NCBI GenBank assembly: GCA_022818135.1
Contig: JAFMSR010000003.1
Span: 15,451,134 to 15,515,133 of the forward strand
DNA length: 64,000 bases
Direction: 5' to 3'
Source of the DNA: Saxidomus purpurata
Lineage: Eukaryota; Mollusca; Bivalvia; Venerida; Veneridae
Below the pieces are notes generated by a model. It did not search any database and was not told the origin of the DNA. It was given only the letters and a program-made list of their open reading frames with translations. The position numbers and the translations under genes are program-made. This document shows positions 33,742-44,451 of this stretch, one piece after another (positions within the stretch are counted from its first letter, which is position 1; each line of letters begins with the position of its first letter).

Positions 33742-34731
33742 ATGTTTTCGGGATTAATGTTAAGGCACATTACACCAAAAAACTTAAGGTGGCTGGCTAC
33801 CTCTGCGATGATTAACAAATCTGGAGCAGACTTTACTCGCGTTGGCTGCAAGGAGTCAGTTGAAAGGTTTCTGGACAAGTATGACACGTTCATGTTCGAC
33901 TGTGACGGAGTGCTGTGGAAAAATGACCACATCACGCCAATTCCAGGCATAAAAGATGCCATAGAAAAACTACAAACAATGAACAAGCGGATTCTGTACG
34001 TCACCAACAACAGTATTGTGTCACGTGCTACGCTACAACGCAAGTTTCTCTGTCACGGTTTTCAATCGCCGCTAGAAAATATCTTTGGAAACGGTTATGC
34101 GGCTGCGGTGTATTTGAAAGATTTTGTAAATGTTACTGGAAAGGTTTATCTCGTTGGCGGTAGTGGAATGAAATGGGAGTTAGACCAAGTTGGCATAGAC
34201 AATACTGGAATTGGACCTGATTCTGATAAACCGTCTTCTGATGTGAACGATTTGCTTGAGTTTAAGTTTGAAGACAACGTGCAAGCAGTGCTTGTTGGAT
34301 TTGACGAATATTTTAGCTTTAATAAGGTCTACAAGGCATCGACGTACGTTTCTGATCCAAATTGTGAATTTATTGCGACAAACAAAATCGAAAGAGGAAC
34401 GTTCATTGGGGAAGACGGACGAAAGCGCCGTATGCCATTGACTGGAATGATGGTTAACGCTATTTCAGAAACAGCGAACAGGAAACCAGTGGTGATTGGC
34501 AAGCCTAAGAGAGCTATGTTTGATTGCATTCTTAGAAGACATTCCGATATTGATACTAGCAGGACGGTGTTTATTGGGGACAGTCTTAAAGCTGATATAG
34601 GTTTTGCAAAAGAAGTTGGAATAGATTCTGCTTTAGTTCTTACAGGCGTTAGTGGAATTGAACAAATAAACGATAATGCTGAACTCGTGCCGAACTATGT
34701 GATGGACTGTTTGACAGATATCGTGACGTAA
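33742..34731 (+). CDS. HAD-family phosphatase, PGP/PDXP-like, tandem copy 2
   Basis: A 329-residue, uninterrupted paralogue of copy 1, alignable end to end at roughly two-thirds identity by eye. Motif I is DCDGVLW (Asp53, Asp55); motif II is YVTNNS; the motif III Lys lies in VVIGKPKRAMFDCI. Motif IV reads VFIGDSLKADI: the two acidic positions are kept, but the family's GDRL-TD has become GDSLKAD, a change not seen in copy 1. The N-terminus MFSGLMLRHITPKNLRWLAT again resembles a mitochondrial presequence. Same strand and spacing as a recent tandem duplication, though the coding divergence shows it is not very recent. The lack of introns in both copies means the intronless state predates the duplication. 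Confidence 0.93.
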   Translation: MFSGLMLRHITPKNLRWLATSAMINKSGADFTRVGCKESVERFLDKYDTFMFDCDGVLWKNDHITPIPGIKDAIEKLQTMNKRILYVTNNSIVSRATLQRKFLCHGFQSPLENIFGNGYAAAVYLKDFVNVTGKVYLVGGSGMKWELDQVGIDNTGIGPDSDKPSSDVNDLLEFKFEDNVQAVLVGFDEYFSFNKVYKASTYVSDPNCEFIATNKIERGTFIGEDGRKRRMPLTGMMVNAISETANRKPVVIGKPKRAMFDCILRRHSDIDTSRTVFIGDSLKADIGFAKEVGIDSALVLTGVSGIEQINDNAELVPNYVMDCLTDIVT

Positions 34732-36148
34732 TGAATGAAAGACATTTTAGGACTCGTGAGTGTGACGAATCGTGTACCACTGTCTTTCAGCATATTTTGA
34801 TATATCGTACGATTCAATTGTATTCAGTCTGAGAGTCATCGTTGCCATTTGTTATTACGCCAAGAGAGCGGCGATGGCGGCAGAAATTTAAACCATATCA
34901 ATACAAATTTTAATCGACTGAATTCGTATTTTATGACAATTTTACAATCATTCTGTATTTATTTGGTTATACATGTAGTACTTTGTTAAACTTCCTATGT
35001 TACGTGTACTTTAGCGCAATGCATCATGAATAATATGGTTCTTGCGTTGTTAGGGTTACTTCAACTGTTTTCAGAGTTTCACATACTCCACGCAGGGGTT
35101 ACTTCCCATTGAAGCAAAACATTAATCTACCTCTGTGAAAAACATGTATGTTTTTTTTGTATATATCTAAGTTATGTTCCTTTAAAATTTATTAAAAACT
35201 AAACAACTGAACACGTGTCATAACTTTATGACTATATTTGTTTGTGTCATCAATGGCCGTATTATGACATAAACAGCTTCCTTCTTGTGCTGAATGTAAA
35301 AACATCTACTTTCATTTTCTGCGCTTTAAAGCCTGACTAAGTAATTGTGCACAATTAGTCTCTTAGAGTCGACAAATTGTATCCCCTAGGTATTTTAATG
35401 CATTAAACTTCTGATGAATTATACCATTTATACCGGTGAATTTTTGCCAAGTAATTCTCGTGGTTCTCGTGGTTCCAAGCAGGAAAGTTGTCCTTTAATT
35501 GCAGGGAGGATGGTAAGTTACAGTTTTTAAAAAGCCGAAGCCACCGTATACACACAAACCGAAAAATCTGTATGCAACGACATGTGTTAAGATAGATGTC
35601 ATGATGAACTTACTTTAAAAAAAAAAAATTCATAATTTTCTGTAAATGTACACATAAATATAAATTTATTTACCCTTCTCATCTCAGGACATGATATATT
35701 TCACTATGAAAATTATTTACAGGAGACATATAGGCCCATTGGGCCGGGTGTTGTGTATATTGATTATTTATAGTTATAAGTATGTACTGTATAACACATG
35801 TCACGTTTATAAACAATTTACTTACTTACTTACTGTATTATTTATATTGAGAAATCCTAAAAAAGGAAAACTGTTTCAAACAGGAAAACCGTCACAGATG
35901 AAAACAAACCTTATAGCCATCGTATGAAGACAAGCAAAAGGTCTTGTGTACAAATGAAATAAATTACTTAAATTGGAAAATCCCCAAAAAAGGAAACTTA
36001 TTAACCAACTGTCATTTATTTGCAGTGACGTTGGTAAGTCACATTATAAAACTAAATGGAATCACCGTACATGACGAAATGCGAAAATTCTTTCTTATCG
36101 AAAGCGGTACCGAAAGAATTACCGCTTAAAAAACTTTGTGCTGCTGTT
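34732..36148. other. 3' flank of phosphatase copy 2 and intergenic
   Basis: AT-rich with no gene. Likely contains the 3' UTR of copy 2; no single polyadenylation signal stands out. Confidence 0.4.
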
Positions 36149-36400
36149 GAGTTACCTCGATAGCCTAGTGGTAGAGCGTCCGCTTCGGGTGCGGGAGGCC
36201 GTGGGTTCGCTCCCCGGCCGCGTCAAACCAAAGACGTAAAAAATGGTACCAGTAGCTCCCTTGCTTGGCGCTCAGCATTAAAAGGGAAACTGGCTTCTCT
36301 TCTCTCATACCCTCACGGCGATGGATACCATCAGGAATGAGGTGTCGAGAGTGATTAATATAAGCTGGATAACTTGTTTCACAATCGACCTAAAATGAAT
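36149..36400 (+). repeat. tRNA-derived SINE, near complete
   Basis: The head reads CTCGATAGCCTAGTGGTAGA (A-box), an anticodon arm CCGC-TTCGGGT-GCGG (would-be anticodon CGG), then GTGGGTTCGCTCCCC (B-box). The ends do not form an acceptor stem. The body (CAGTAGCTCCC, TGGCGCTCAGCATTAAAAGG) resembles a core I associate with molluscan SINEs. The tail is TCGAGAGTGATTAATATAAG, AACTTGTTTCACAATC, shared with 12704-12780. Confidence 0.75.
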
Positions 36401-36939
36401 TAGTATAAACTTGAAGGAACAAAAAGTTGCCCTGCTGACACCGTTGACCGTCTGTATGCATTTCAGCGCACGAGGGACAGCAGTAAATCTAAGAATACAG
36501 GTTTGAAGGTCACGTCTCCAATACATGTATTAACAATAAAAACGTTCCAGTTTTAGGACAATTTTTAAAGCCTACCTTTTATTAGGTTATTAAAGTCTAT
36601 CACTATGTACAATGCAACTATTATCAATCGCGAAATAATACTTCTAATAAGGCAAAAGTACATTACACTGTAAAATAACAGGTTACAGGCCCCAGGGTGT
36701 GCCCAATTTTGACCCCAGTGACATAATTTGAATATTCTCGGCAGAGGACCACTACCCCCCCTGGGCCTAATGACTTTAAACATGGAGGTTTTTAAAACGT
36801 ATTTCCTCATAAAAAGCTATAAAAAACAAGGGACCAATTTATACCCAAAGGCACTTGGTAAATATGCTACGTCTAAGATTTATGCCTTATTTTATTAAAG
36901 ATAAAGATTTGTAAAGTAGTTCCGGGCTTTACAGTTTTT

Positions 36940-37125
36940 GGACAAGAAGATTACAAAAATGTTGACCTTGCAGTTTTTGAGAAGATTTTAAAGATTTAAG
37001 GATCTTGCTTGCATGGAATGGAAAAAGTTTGATAGAGCTTTATGAAAAAAAAACCCCCCCCCAAGTTTCGTCAACGTTTGGCTCATTGGTTTCAGAGGAG
37101 ATGTCGTTTGTAGGAAATGGTTGAC
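36940..37125 (-). repeat. Tandem-monomer element, family A, minus-strand fragment
   Basis: On the minus strand, CCATTTCCTACAAACGACAT, CTCCTCTGAAACCA and TAAAGCTCTATCAAAC follow the order of the first unit in the 17527 and 24658 copies. A C-run marks an internal expansion. No ends are present. Confidence 0.6.
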
Positions 37126-37884
37126 AAACTATCTGCATACAGTTTCAAATAATCTAACATACATGTATATTTTCTTTTTGTATAAAGAAATAAACAAACC
37201 CTCAAACGCCTTGCAATCAACAAAAACAATGTAAAGGCAACAAGTGTACAGATTTTATCATTACAATAAGTACATTCATGATACGGATAAGCAGAGCACT
37301 TCCTTGTATTCTCATGGATTTTATATTTGGCTGCTGATGCCCGTAGAGTTATAGAGTCCTGTTCAGTACCAAGTTACTACTTATCATCTACCCTTTGAGG
37401 ATTTATGGGCACCTGTAGCTGTGGTTTTTGTTTCTTTTTGGGGTAGTACAAATGTGCATGTATTTAGACAAATTGCAATTGTAAACAGATCTAACGAATT
37501 TTGGTTTTAACTACTTTTGCTAAATTTTACTATCGAAATCAGTAAAAAGTGATAGCCTGTTATCTGTTAGTTCTTTTTTTCTGAAATATAGTTCATGATA
37601 ACTTTATGAATCTCGCAGTGTCTTCTTTTGCAACGATTTCCTCGCATTTGCTTCCCCTTTATTATTCTCATTTATAAATTGATGTATGCCTTTCAGCGGA
37701 TTATCTTGAAGGGAGGGAGACAATATAAAGTAACAATTAAACCTTTTTGACCTCGCGCTTTAGTCGCCACACTCACTACATTTCTGTGTATATGCCATCT
37801 AAATACTTGTACACTGTACAAATATATACCGAAAGCTTAAAAACACAATTTATTTATCCAAATATTCCTGTTAACAGCAGGCTG

Positions 37885-39135
37885 CTATTTTTCTACACGG
37901 TAACATTTAATGCACTTGTTTCTCTCCATTCCAACATAAAGTATCGCAGTTTTGGGATGCAAATATAGCGAAACTGGACTGTGCACCTGACCTTTAGGAA
38001 TGAGCTCGACGACTTGTTCGCATCGAGAATCAACCCTACAAACATTATTTGAAACGAAACCGCTCACTAAAACACCTCCTCTGCCGTCGTCGCAAATCCC
38101 AAACGGTGATTGAAGTTTCTCGTCTTTTATTCTTCGTATTTCGTTTCCATGGAGGTCAAGAACTACCATGTCGTCTGCATCTGTGACAAACACCTCTTCG
38201 TTTACGGTGTTAACGTAGATTTGTCTAGGTCTGCTGAAGATCTGCTTTCCAGATTTACTTTCCTTTATAACAATTTGTTTTCCGTCTGAACCAATAATTC
38301 GTAGATGACCTTTTCCTTCATCATTGCCGAACCCAGCACAAGCAACGTAGAAGTTGCCTTTGTGATGGGAAATCCCACGACACGGCTCGTCTACCGCTAT
38401 TTCCTTGGTTACTTTTGCAGTATCTCCGTTAATGGTGATTATCATAATGCATCTAGCATCGGTTAAAGTAACTGCGAACTCATTTCCCTTTATTTCACAT
38501 AGTCCCCATGGCGTTCCTTTGCATTTCAGAGCATTAGTCACCATTTGTGACACCCTTTGTGAAGTATCTAGAAGCTTCAATTTCTTGTTCCAATAATCGG
38601 GAAATATCATTCTTCCATCTGACAGACTCTGGGTACTATAGATGTGGTAAGTTGGACATTCATCGCTATCACTAGATAGGTCTTGGTCACTGAAGGAAGA
38701 AACAGTGTATTCTCTCTCTATCGGCGATGTATTTCCGGTAGATCTATTTCCATGGGATCGAAGTTCGCTCGTTAGTTCATCAAGAGTAACTCGAAGTTGA
38801 GTTGTTTCTAACTTAGTGTTGTCCAGAAGTTTCTGTATGTCGGACACATTGTCATACACTGCTTTTGCTGAATCCAGTAGCTTCCTGTCGTCGTTAACAC
38901 TGCCAATTTCCTTTCCAAGTTCCTCTAATGAACCAACAAACTCCTCTGTCTGTTTCAACTTTACTAAAGTTTGCCGACAGTATTCAACTATAGCGTCACC
39001 AGTTCGCTTACTTTTTGTTTTTGAAAAGAGAACATATCCAGAATCTGATCCAGACTCTATAGATCTTACTCCAGATCCTGTGGCTTTCGATTTTATCGCT
39101 GGGGTCGACATCTTAGATTGAAAGTCCCGGTACAT
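37885..39135 (-). CDS. Coiled-coil plus NHL-type beta-propeller protein (TRIM2/TRIM56-like, without RING)
   Basis: A 416-residue, single-exon protein. Residues 1-45 are Ser/Lys-rich and low in complexity; about 45-130 is a helical, Leu/Glu-rich segment (likely coiled coil); about 135-175 is Ser/Asp-rich linker. About 195-416 carries repeating blade-like units (WGLCEIKGNEFAVTL, RGISHHKGNFYVAC, RPRQIYVNTVNEEVFVTD, SPFGICDDGRGGVLVSGF, SPVSLYLHPKTAILYVG) typical of NHL-type propellers in bivalve TRIM-like families. No RING or B-box cysteines are present, so E3 ligase activity is not expected from this chain. The first ATG (39135) and the Met at 39111 are both possible starts; a TATCTTTAG acceptor-like word just upstream suggests a spliced leader exon. 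A signalling or innate-immunity role is only inferred from the family. Confidence 0.8.
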   Translation of the reverse strand: MYRDFQSKMSTPAIKSKATGSGVRSIESGSDSGYVLFSKTKSKRTGDAIVEYCRQTLVKLKQTEEFVGSLEELGKEIGSVNDDRKLLDSAKAVYDNVSDIQKLLDNTKLETTQLRVTLDELTSELRSHGNRSTGNTSPIEREYTVSSFSDQDLSSDSDECPTYHIYSTQSLSDGRMIFPDYWNKKLKLLDTSQRVSQMVTNALKCKGTPWGLCEIKGNEFAVTLTDARCIMIITINGDTAKVTKEIAVDEPCRGISHHKGNFYVACAGFGNDEGKGHLRIIGSDGKQIVIKESKSGKQIFSRPRQIYVNTVNEEVFVTDADDMVVLDLHGNEIRRIKDEKLQSPFGICDDGRGGVLVSGFVSNNVCRVDSRCEQVVELIPKGQVHSPVSLYLHPKTAILYVGMERNKCIKCYRVEK

Positions 39136-41905
39136 AATCTAAAGATATGAACATCGCATATTACTGTCCCGTACATGTATCGGCTTTGACGTTTTAGCCA
39201 AACCACTTAATATTATCAAGTTTATTGAAATAAGAAATCAAATATATCAGATACCCGAACGTAAGATGTATTTCATGTATTTTACAACAGCAATTATATT
39301 TTACGATAGCAACTATCTTATATATATTTATCTTAAGTCAATGTAAACAAAACATAAAAGTTCCTACGTAATAGGCTGTGTCAACAAAATACATGTACAC
39401 ACAGACATATGACACAGCAAAACAAAAGCAAATTGGTCGGGCCACAAGTTATGTAATGTTAGTTAACGCCAAAGACCGTCTGCCTCCATTGTTGCCGACT
39501 TGATATCACTGTTACCTCTCTGAATGAGGGACATGTTGCGAGCCCGGTTATCGGCCATTTCTGTTTTTCTTATGGATGATAAGTACTATGGAACGCCAAA
39601 TCTACGTATACTCAAATAGTTTAAGAAGTTTGAGGACTTTAATTCGACAACTATTATAATGCTCTATAATTCCAAAAGAGATGTCTTTGAATATTTGAAG
39701 AACTCTCTTATTCATTTCATGATATAAAATTGAGTCAAAAGCGCGCAATAAATGAAACAAGAAAAACTGTGATACAAAGTATCACAGCGGGCCAACAAAC
39801 AATAATCCCATGTAAATATTTTGGAAATTGGTGATGGTTGATATTGAGGTATGGCCCCAAAAGAACTCGAGGAAACCAATTCTGGTTGAACAAGTAAAAC
39901 ATGTCACGATACCACATCTACTGACTGACGTAGTATCGAAACTTTACTGTTATCAAATAATATTTATACAGTATGTCTAGGAATGCTCTATGGACCGTTC
40001 CTGGTATGTCTCAGTTTTTTCATTACCATTATCCTTATTAATTTGACATTAATGAAAATTTTTATGATTATTTGCCGTAAAATATTCTAAAATGGTTAAA
40101 AAGCTAAAAATGATCATTAAAACAGCAGAAAAAAAGTAGAAAAAATGGGTGTTGATGGGATTCGAACTCGTGGATTCGTAAAAGTACACCAACACAAAAT
40201 TGTATCAGCCATCGGCTTTACCCATTACACCACGGAGACAGATTTGTTATAAAGGAAAAAAATTAGCTAAGATGATATCATATATATATTTAAAAAGGCC
40301 ATCAAAAATATTCAGTCGACTGCACTTCGTTTCTATAATGTCAAAGGCTGTGTAGGTGGAAAAAGCAATCTTATATCCATTTTTCTCAGCGTAGATTGCG
40401 TCTGACAGGTGAAAAGCGCTTTTTCTATTTTTATCAGCGTAGCTAGATTGCGCCCTCTATGAAACGAACGACAACTCAATTACAAACGACAACTCTTGCT
40501 TTTCCAAAAAAATTGACTGTGTCTACAGTTTTCATCTCAGAAGTACCTCAATTTTATAATGAAGAGAGACGCATATGTTCGATCTAGTGCTTAAGTCTCC
40601 ATGCATCTTTTACTCACCACGTATTAAATAAGCCGCCGCCCGCGCCTGCCCGCCTAATTATGTGCGCGTCAAATATTTCCGTCGCCTACCGATCCATATT
40701 AAATTTGAAGACTTCTACAATTCAATTAATAGTATCTTTAATGATTTCGGAAGTAAAACACGCCAAATCTACATACAAATGAATACTCCAATATTTGAAG
40801 AGGTCTTTAATTATTTGGAGAAGACTTTAAATTTTTGGAGAGGTCTATAGTAAAACTTACTTACAACGAACTCTGTTGTAACGTATTTTCGGTTATGAGG
40901 AACTCATTTTTCAGTCCGATTCTTTTCTTTCATATTACAATACACGGATATTACGAACTCATGTATAGAGCAAATGGGCTATAAAGAACGTATTTTTGTC
41001 TCACCATGACTTTTTCATCAGTTATAGCGAATGTCTGTCCAACGTACTCAAAAATGGAAATTTGCCTATACTACAATTTTAGGAAGATTTTCAAGCTTGA
41101 ACTGTAACTATATATCAACGACAATAAACGAGACATGAATTCGTGTAACCATTGGAGTTAACCATATTAATTCGAATAATGGAAAGGTATAGATAAGCCT
41201 CAAGACACTTATTTGATCTATAGTAATGGTGATTTATGTTTTTGTATAGGATAAAAACTCCAATAAATTACGAACATGGTCTGTCCACGAGAATATCGGA
41301 CATAGCGGACAAATAAAGTATTTTGTTGGGCAGTCTATTTATGTCTGTCTCTGTGTCTATCTCTATTTCTATATACTTCGTGAGTTCTATGGATAGGACA
41401 GACCTCTCTTATTTGATTATTGTATTCTATAAATGAAACTAATGATATCAAAAATTGAATTGCACCGCACTTCAGTTGATTTATTGAGCGTAACAAATAC
41501 AAAACACTTGACATCAAATTGATTTCAAGATAGATTTTAAAAACTAAATAGAACTAAAATCCGTAAATATCTTTTTGTGCCAAAATAGAACCTCGGTAAG
41601 AAAGTAGATTATTATTTCTGTTGGTGGGGAATAAGATAGACAACGAAACACATAATTACATGTATGTAACAATTTTCAATTTATAACAGTAGTTTTGACC
41701 GAGTTGATAATTTATGCCGTACAGAAATACATAGATTCTACTAGGAGAAATAACCCGTACGAGAATATCGCACACACATGTTGAAGTCACCTATTTTCAT
41801 GTTACTTATGCTTTGGTATTGCTTATTTTTGTATAAGAGCATTAGGATTAAATTGAATATCTTGTTGTTTTTTTTTTTTTAAAACTGGGTGATTTATGTT
41901 TTTAA
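39136..41905. other. Intergenic, scattered repeats
   Basis: No gene is supported. A tRNA-like minus-strand repeat lies at 40145-40235. Degenerate units with GAAGA-GTCTTTAAT-ATTTGGAGA lie at about 40690-40850. AT-rich words resembling ends of old DNA transposons (TAACGTATTTTCGGTTATGA) occur near 40870-41060. The rest shows nothing. Confidence 0.45.
40145..40235 (-). repeat. tRNA-like repeat with expanded central region
   Basis: On the minus strand, CCGTGGTGTAATGGGTAAAG (A-box) and GAGTTCGAATCCC (B-box) are about 60 nt apart, wider than in a standard tRNA. The acceptor ends do not pair. Probably a SINE head or tRNA relic. Confidence 0.45.
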
Positions 41906-42639
41906 AAAGGAAGTGTCCCGGACGTGGAGTCCCAGAGTCTCCACGTCCGGTTCAGTCGGACGTAGAGACAAATGAGGGGGTTTTGTCTCCGCGTCCGGCT
42001 CTATTTGTTATCACTTTAGCGCTACACTTATGAAAATATTATTATTTCTTAGATATTTACTATTTCAGTCTGAAGAGCTTCAGAAAACGTAATATATATG
42101 AAAAAATAGGCTGTAAGGATATTAATTGAACGAGGTGTGAAAATTAGTAAAACTTTATGGAATAATAACTTAACACCTATGGTGGTTTGCATTTAATTAC
42201 CATTGTAACATATAGAATGGAAGTGCGCAATTAAATAAAAAATTGGTTTGTATGTGATTCATGTATCTCTTTTTCCTAAATGATAGTATGAATAATATCA
42301 ACACAAATATAAATGGCATCTTAGATATTGATAATTTATTTTAAACATATTTATTCCCCATGTTTTACAAAACATGTAAATACAAATCATTGTGCAGTAC
42401 AAATAGCGAGTGGATAGAACCGAAAGCAAACTGCTTGTTAGAAGGTTCGTTCCACTACATATGAAATCACGGTACTTGAGTTATGACAGAAGTGAATTAT
42501 TTCGATTGATTGGCTGCAGTAAACAACGATGCCATAAACATTTTATAAGTTGAATGCAAAACCTAGAAAGTGATGACAAAATGAACAGAGATAACAGAAG
42601 AAGCGTATCTTTTTAAAGTTAAAGTTCTATTGATAATTT

Positions 42640-43824
42640 AAAGGTATTTCTACTATTATTCGCAGATGATGCTGTTTTATTTGCACATGATCCGTTATCA
42701 TTACAGTCTATGTTAAATGATGTCGAAACTTATAGTAACATCTGGGGTTTGCGTCTCAATACTGGTAAAACAAAAATAATGATATTTGAAAATGGCCGGC
42801 ATACTATTCGTGATTTTTATGTATATAACCATCGAATTGAAATAGTAAATACTTTTAAATATTTAGGTATATATTGATATAAAAATGGAAACTGGAATCG
42901 AACACAAAAGCGAATATCCCAACATGCATCATTTTCATTGCACAATCTGTTTGTAGTATGTAACCAATTGGATTTACCAGCCTCTCAAAAAATGAAACTC
43001 TTCGACTCATTAGTGGCATTTGCCCTCAATTATGGGACCGAAATCTGGGGTTATCATGTTGCACCAGATGTTGAAACCATTCATACTAAATTTTGTAGAA
43101 AAATATTGTGTGTTAGACGCTCTACTAATTGAATGTCACTAGACGGAGAATTGGGCAGAGTACCGATATTAACAATAAGAGATGATTCTCTACTACTTAA
43201 AACATATTAAATGTTAAAAAACGATGTAGATCATGATCTAACTTACAATAAGAACAATTTGGCTTACCAAATAAAACTTATTTTAGATGAATGTGGATTT
43301 TCACATTTTGGATAAATCAGAATAATATGGCAATAAATTACTCTATCATAAAACAGGGTATACTAGACATTTACTACCAAACTTGGTATGCAGCAATTAA
43401 TATTTCTACACGTCTAGAAACTTACTGTCTTTTCAAACATAACTTTAATTTCGAGAATTATCTTGACTTTACAAAAGGATCCAAATTAAGAATCGCTCTT
43501 ATCCAGTTTAGAATATCATCACATAAGCAAGGCATTGAACGAGGACGCCATTCAAATCAACAAAGAAGTGAAAGATTGTGTAATAATTGCAGTTATCAGT
43601 TAATTGAAAATGAATATCATTTCCTGCTAATATGCCCAAAATATTCCGATCTAAGGCGAAAGTATTTAAAGCGATACTATTACACATGGCCAACTATACT
43701 AAAATTTAAAAACTTATTATCATCTAAATCAAAGTCAGTAACGATATATCTCTCTAAAAAAAATTATTTTGCCACGTATTCAGTTCACGATGTTACATGT
43801 ATATGTATATATGCTCTTCTGTAA
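42640..43824 (+). pseudogene. 5'-truncated non-LTR retrotransposon reverse transcriptase, broken
   Basis: The conceptual translation starts at the RT catalytic box (LLLFADDAVLFAHD), continues through the family-typical WGLRLNTGKTKIMIFENG and FKYLGIY, and runs to a C-terminal region ending CNNC..ENEYHFLLICPKYSDLR. That Cys/His pattern is common at the end of invertebrate LINE ORF2 proteins. In-frame stops occur after KYLGIY (about 42876), after RRSTN (about 43130) and after LLLKTY; a frameshift lies near 43300. The endonuclease and the front half of the RT are absent. The element cannot encode a working enzyme. Confidence 0.85.
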
Positions 43825-44099
43825 ATCCATGTCTTTTTGTCTATTGATATGAAATTGTGTTGCTATAAACATATGTATATGTATTTTATGCAATAATCAT
43901 ATTGTACTTGTAGTTGTATAAAGTGAAAACAAAGCGGAGAAAATCAAAGAAAACAAGTCATAATAACACATTAATAATTACATTTACCATTCACAGTTTT
44001 TTCTCTCGCTCCGGTCAAGCAAATGTTTCGAAAGTAATTAGTTTATTGATACGTTACAAGAGTGGAAAACTATAGCCAATAATTTTATAGCATATGTCG

Positions 44100-44215
44100 T
44101 CGGTCAAGTCAAGTCAAGTCAAATTCCGTTTATTCACTCATTTCATATACAAATGAAACAATGAGGTTAACAAAATTATATATTAGATACATAGATAAAA
44201 GAATAGAGCCGGACG
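44100..44215 (-). repeat. GTCAA tandem repeat and AT-rich repeat tail
   Basis: Four GTCAA units (44101-44120) precede AATTCCGTTTATTCACTC and ATTTCATATACAAATGAAAC. Read on the minus strand, this is an AATAAA-containing tail ending in short tandem repeats, like the 3' end of a LINE or SINE inserted opposite to the RT fragment. Confidence 0.45.
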
Positions 44216-44351
44216 TGAAGACAAATCCCCCCCAATTGTCTCAACGTCCGGTTGAACGGGAAGACACTTCCTCTTAAAAATGCTAACTTACTATATTTAG
44301 TAGTTTATAACCTACGCTATTTTCATTAACAATTTTTCTTATAACACGCCT

Positions 44352-44437
44352 ATTATTTCCGGGTTTTACTTCCGGGTACTCGAAAGGCGCAAAATTTGAC
44401 TTTATTTACTACCATGTTCCATTGATTACATACCCAG
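44352..44437 (+). promoter_or_regulatory. Proximal promoter with ETS-type site
   Basis: Two TTCCGGG words, one within ACTTCCGG at 44368-44375 (the complement of the ETS consensus CCGGAAGT), lie 60-90 bp upstream of the proposed first ATG of the ten-exon gene. ETS sites at this distance are common in TATA-less housekeeping promoters. Confidence 0.4.
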
Positions 44438-44451
44438 ATGGATTTGTTTCG
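44438..44451 (+). CDS. Unrecognised ten-exon gene, coding exon 1 (14 nt)
   Basis: ATGGATTTGTTTCG|GTAAAT encodes MDLF plus two bases of an Arg codon. The exon is tiny; it is chosen because it leaves exactly the two bases needed by the next exon and lies downstream of a promoter-like region. A different upstream exon is possible. Confidence 0.5.

Larger units (their letters stand above)
41906..44273. mobile_element. TTAA-flanked inverted-repeat element enclosing a LINE fragment (2.37 kb)
   Basis: The two ends are inverted copies over roughly 80-100 bp: left GGAAGTGTC, CGGACGT.GAGACAA, GTCCGGCTCTATT; right their complements (AATAGAGCCGGACGTGAAGA, CAACGTCCGG, GACACTTCC). TTAA stands outside each end (41902-41905, 44274-44277). 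The left arm has its own hairpin (CCGGACGTGGAG..CTCCACGTCCGG). Inside are the dead reverse transcriptase (42640-43824) and a short GTCAA tandem repeat (44101-44119). Confidence 0.65.

Noticed and set aside
36149..36222. tRNA-Pro(CGG) gene
   Set aside because: Anticodon and T arms form, but the acceptor stem does not pair and a SINE body and tail follow directly; scored as a SINE.
40145..40235. Minus-strand tRNA gene
   Set aside because: A- and B-boxes are present but too far apart, and the ends do not pair.
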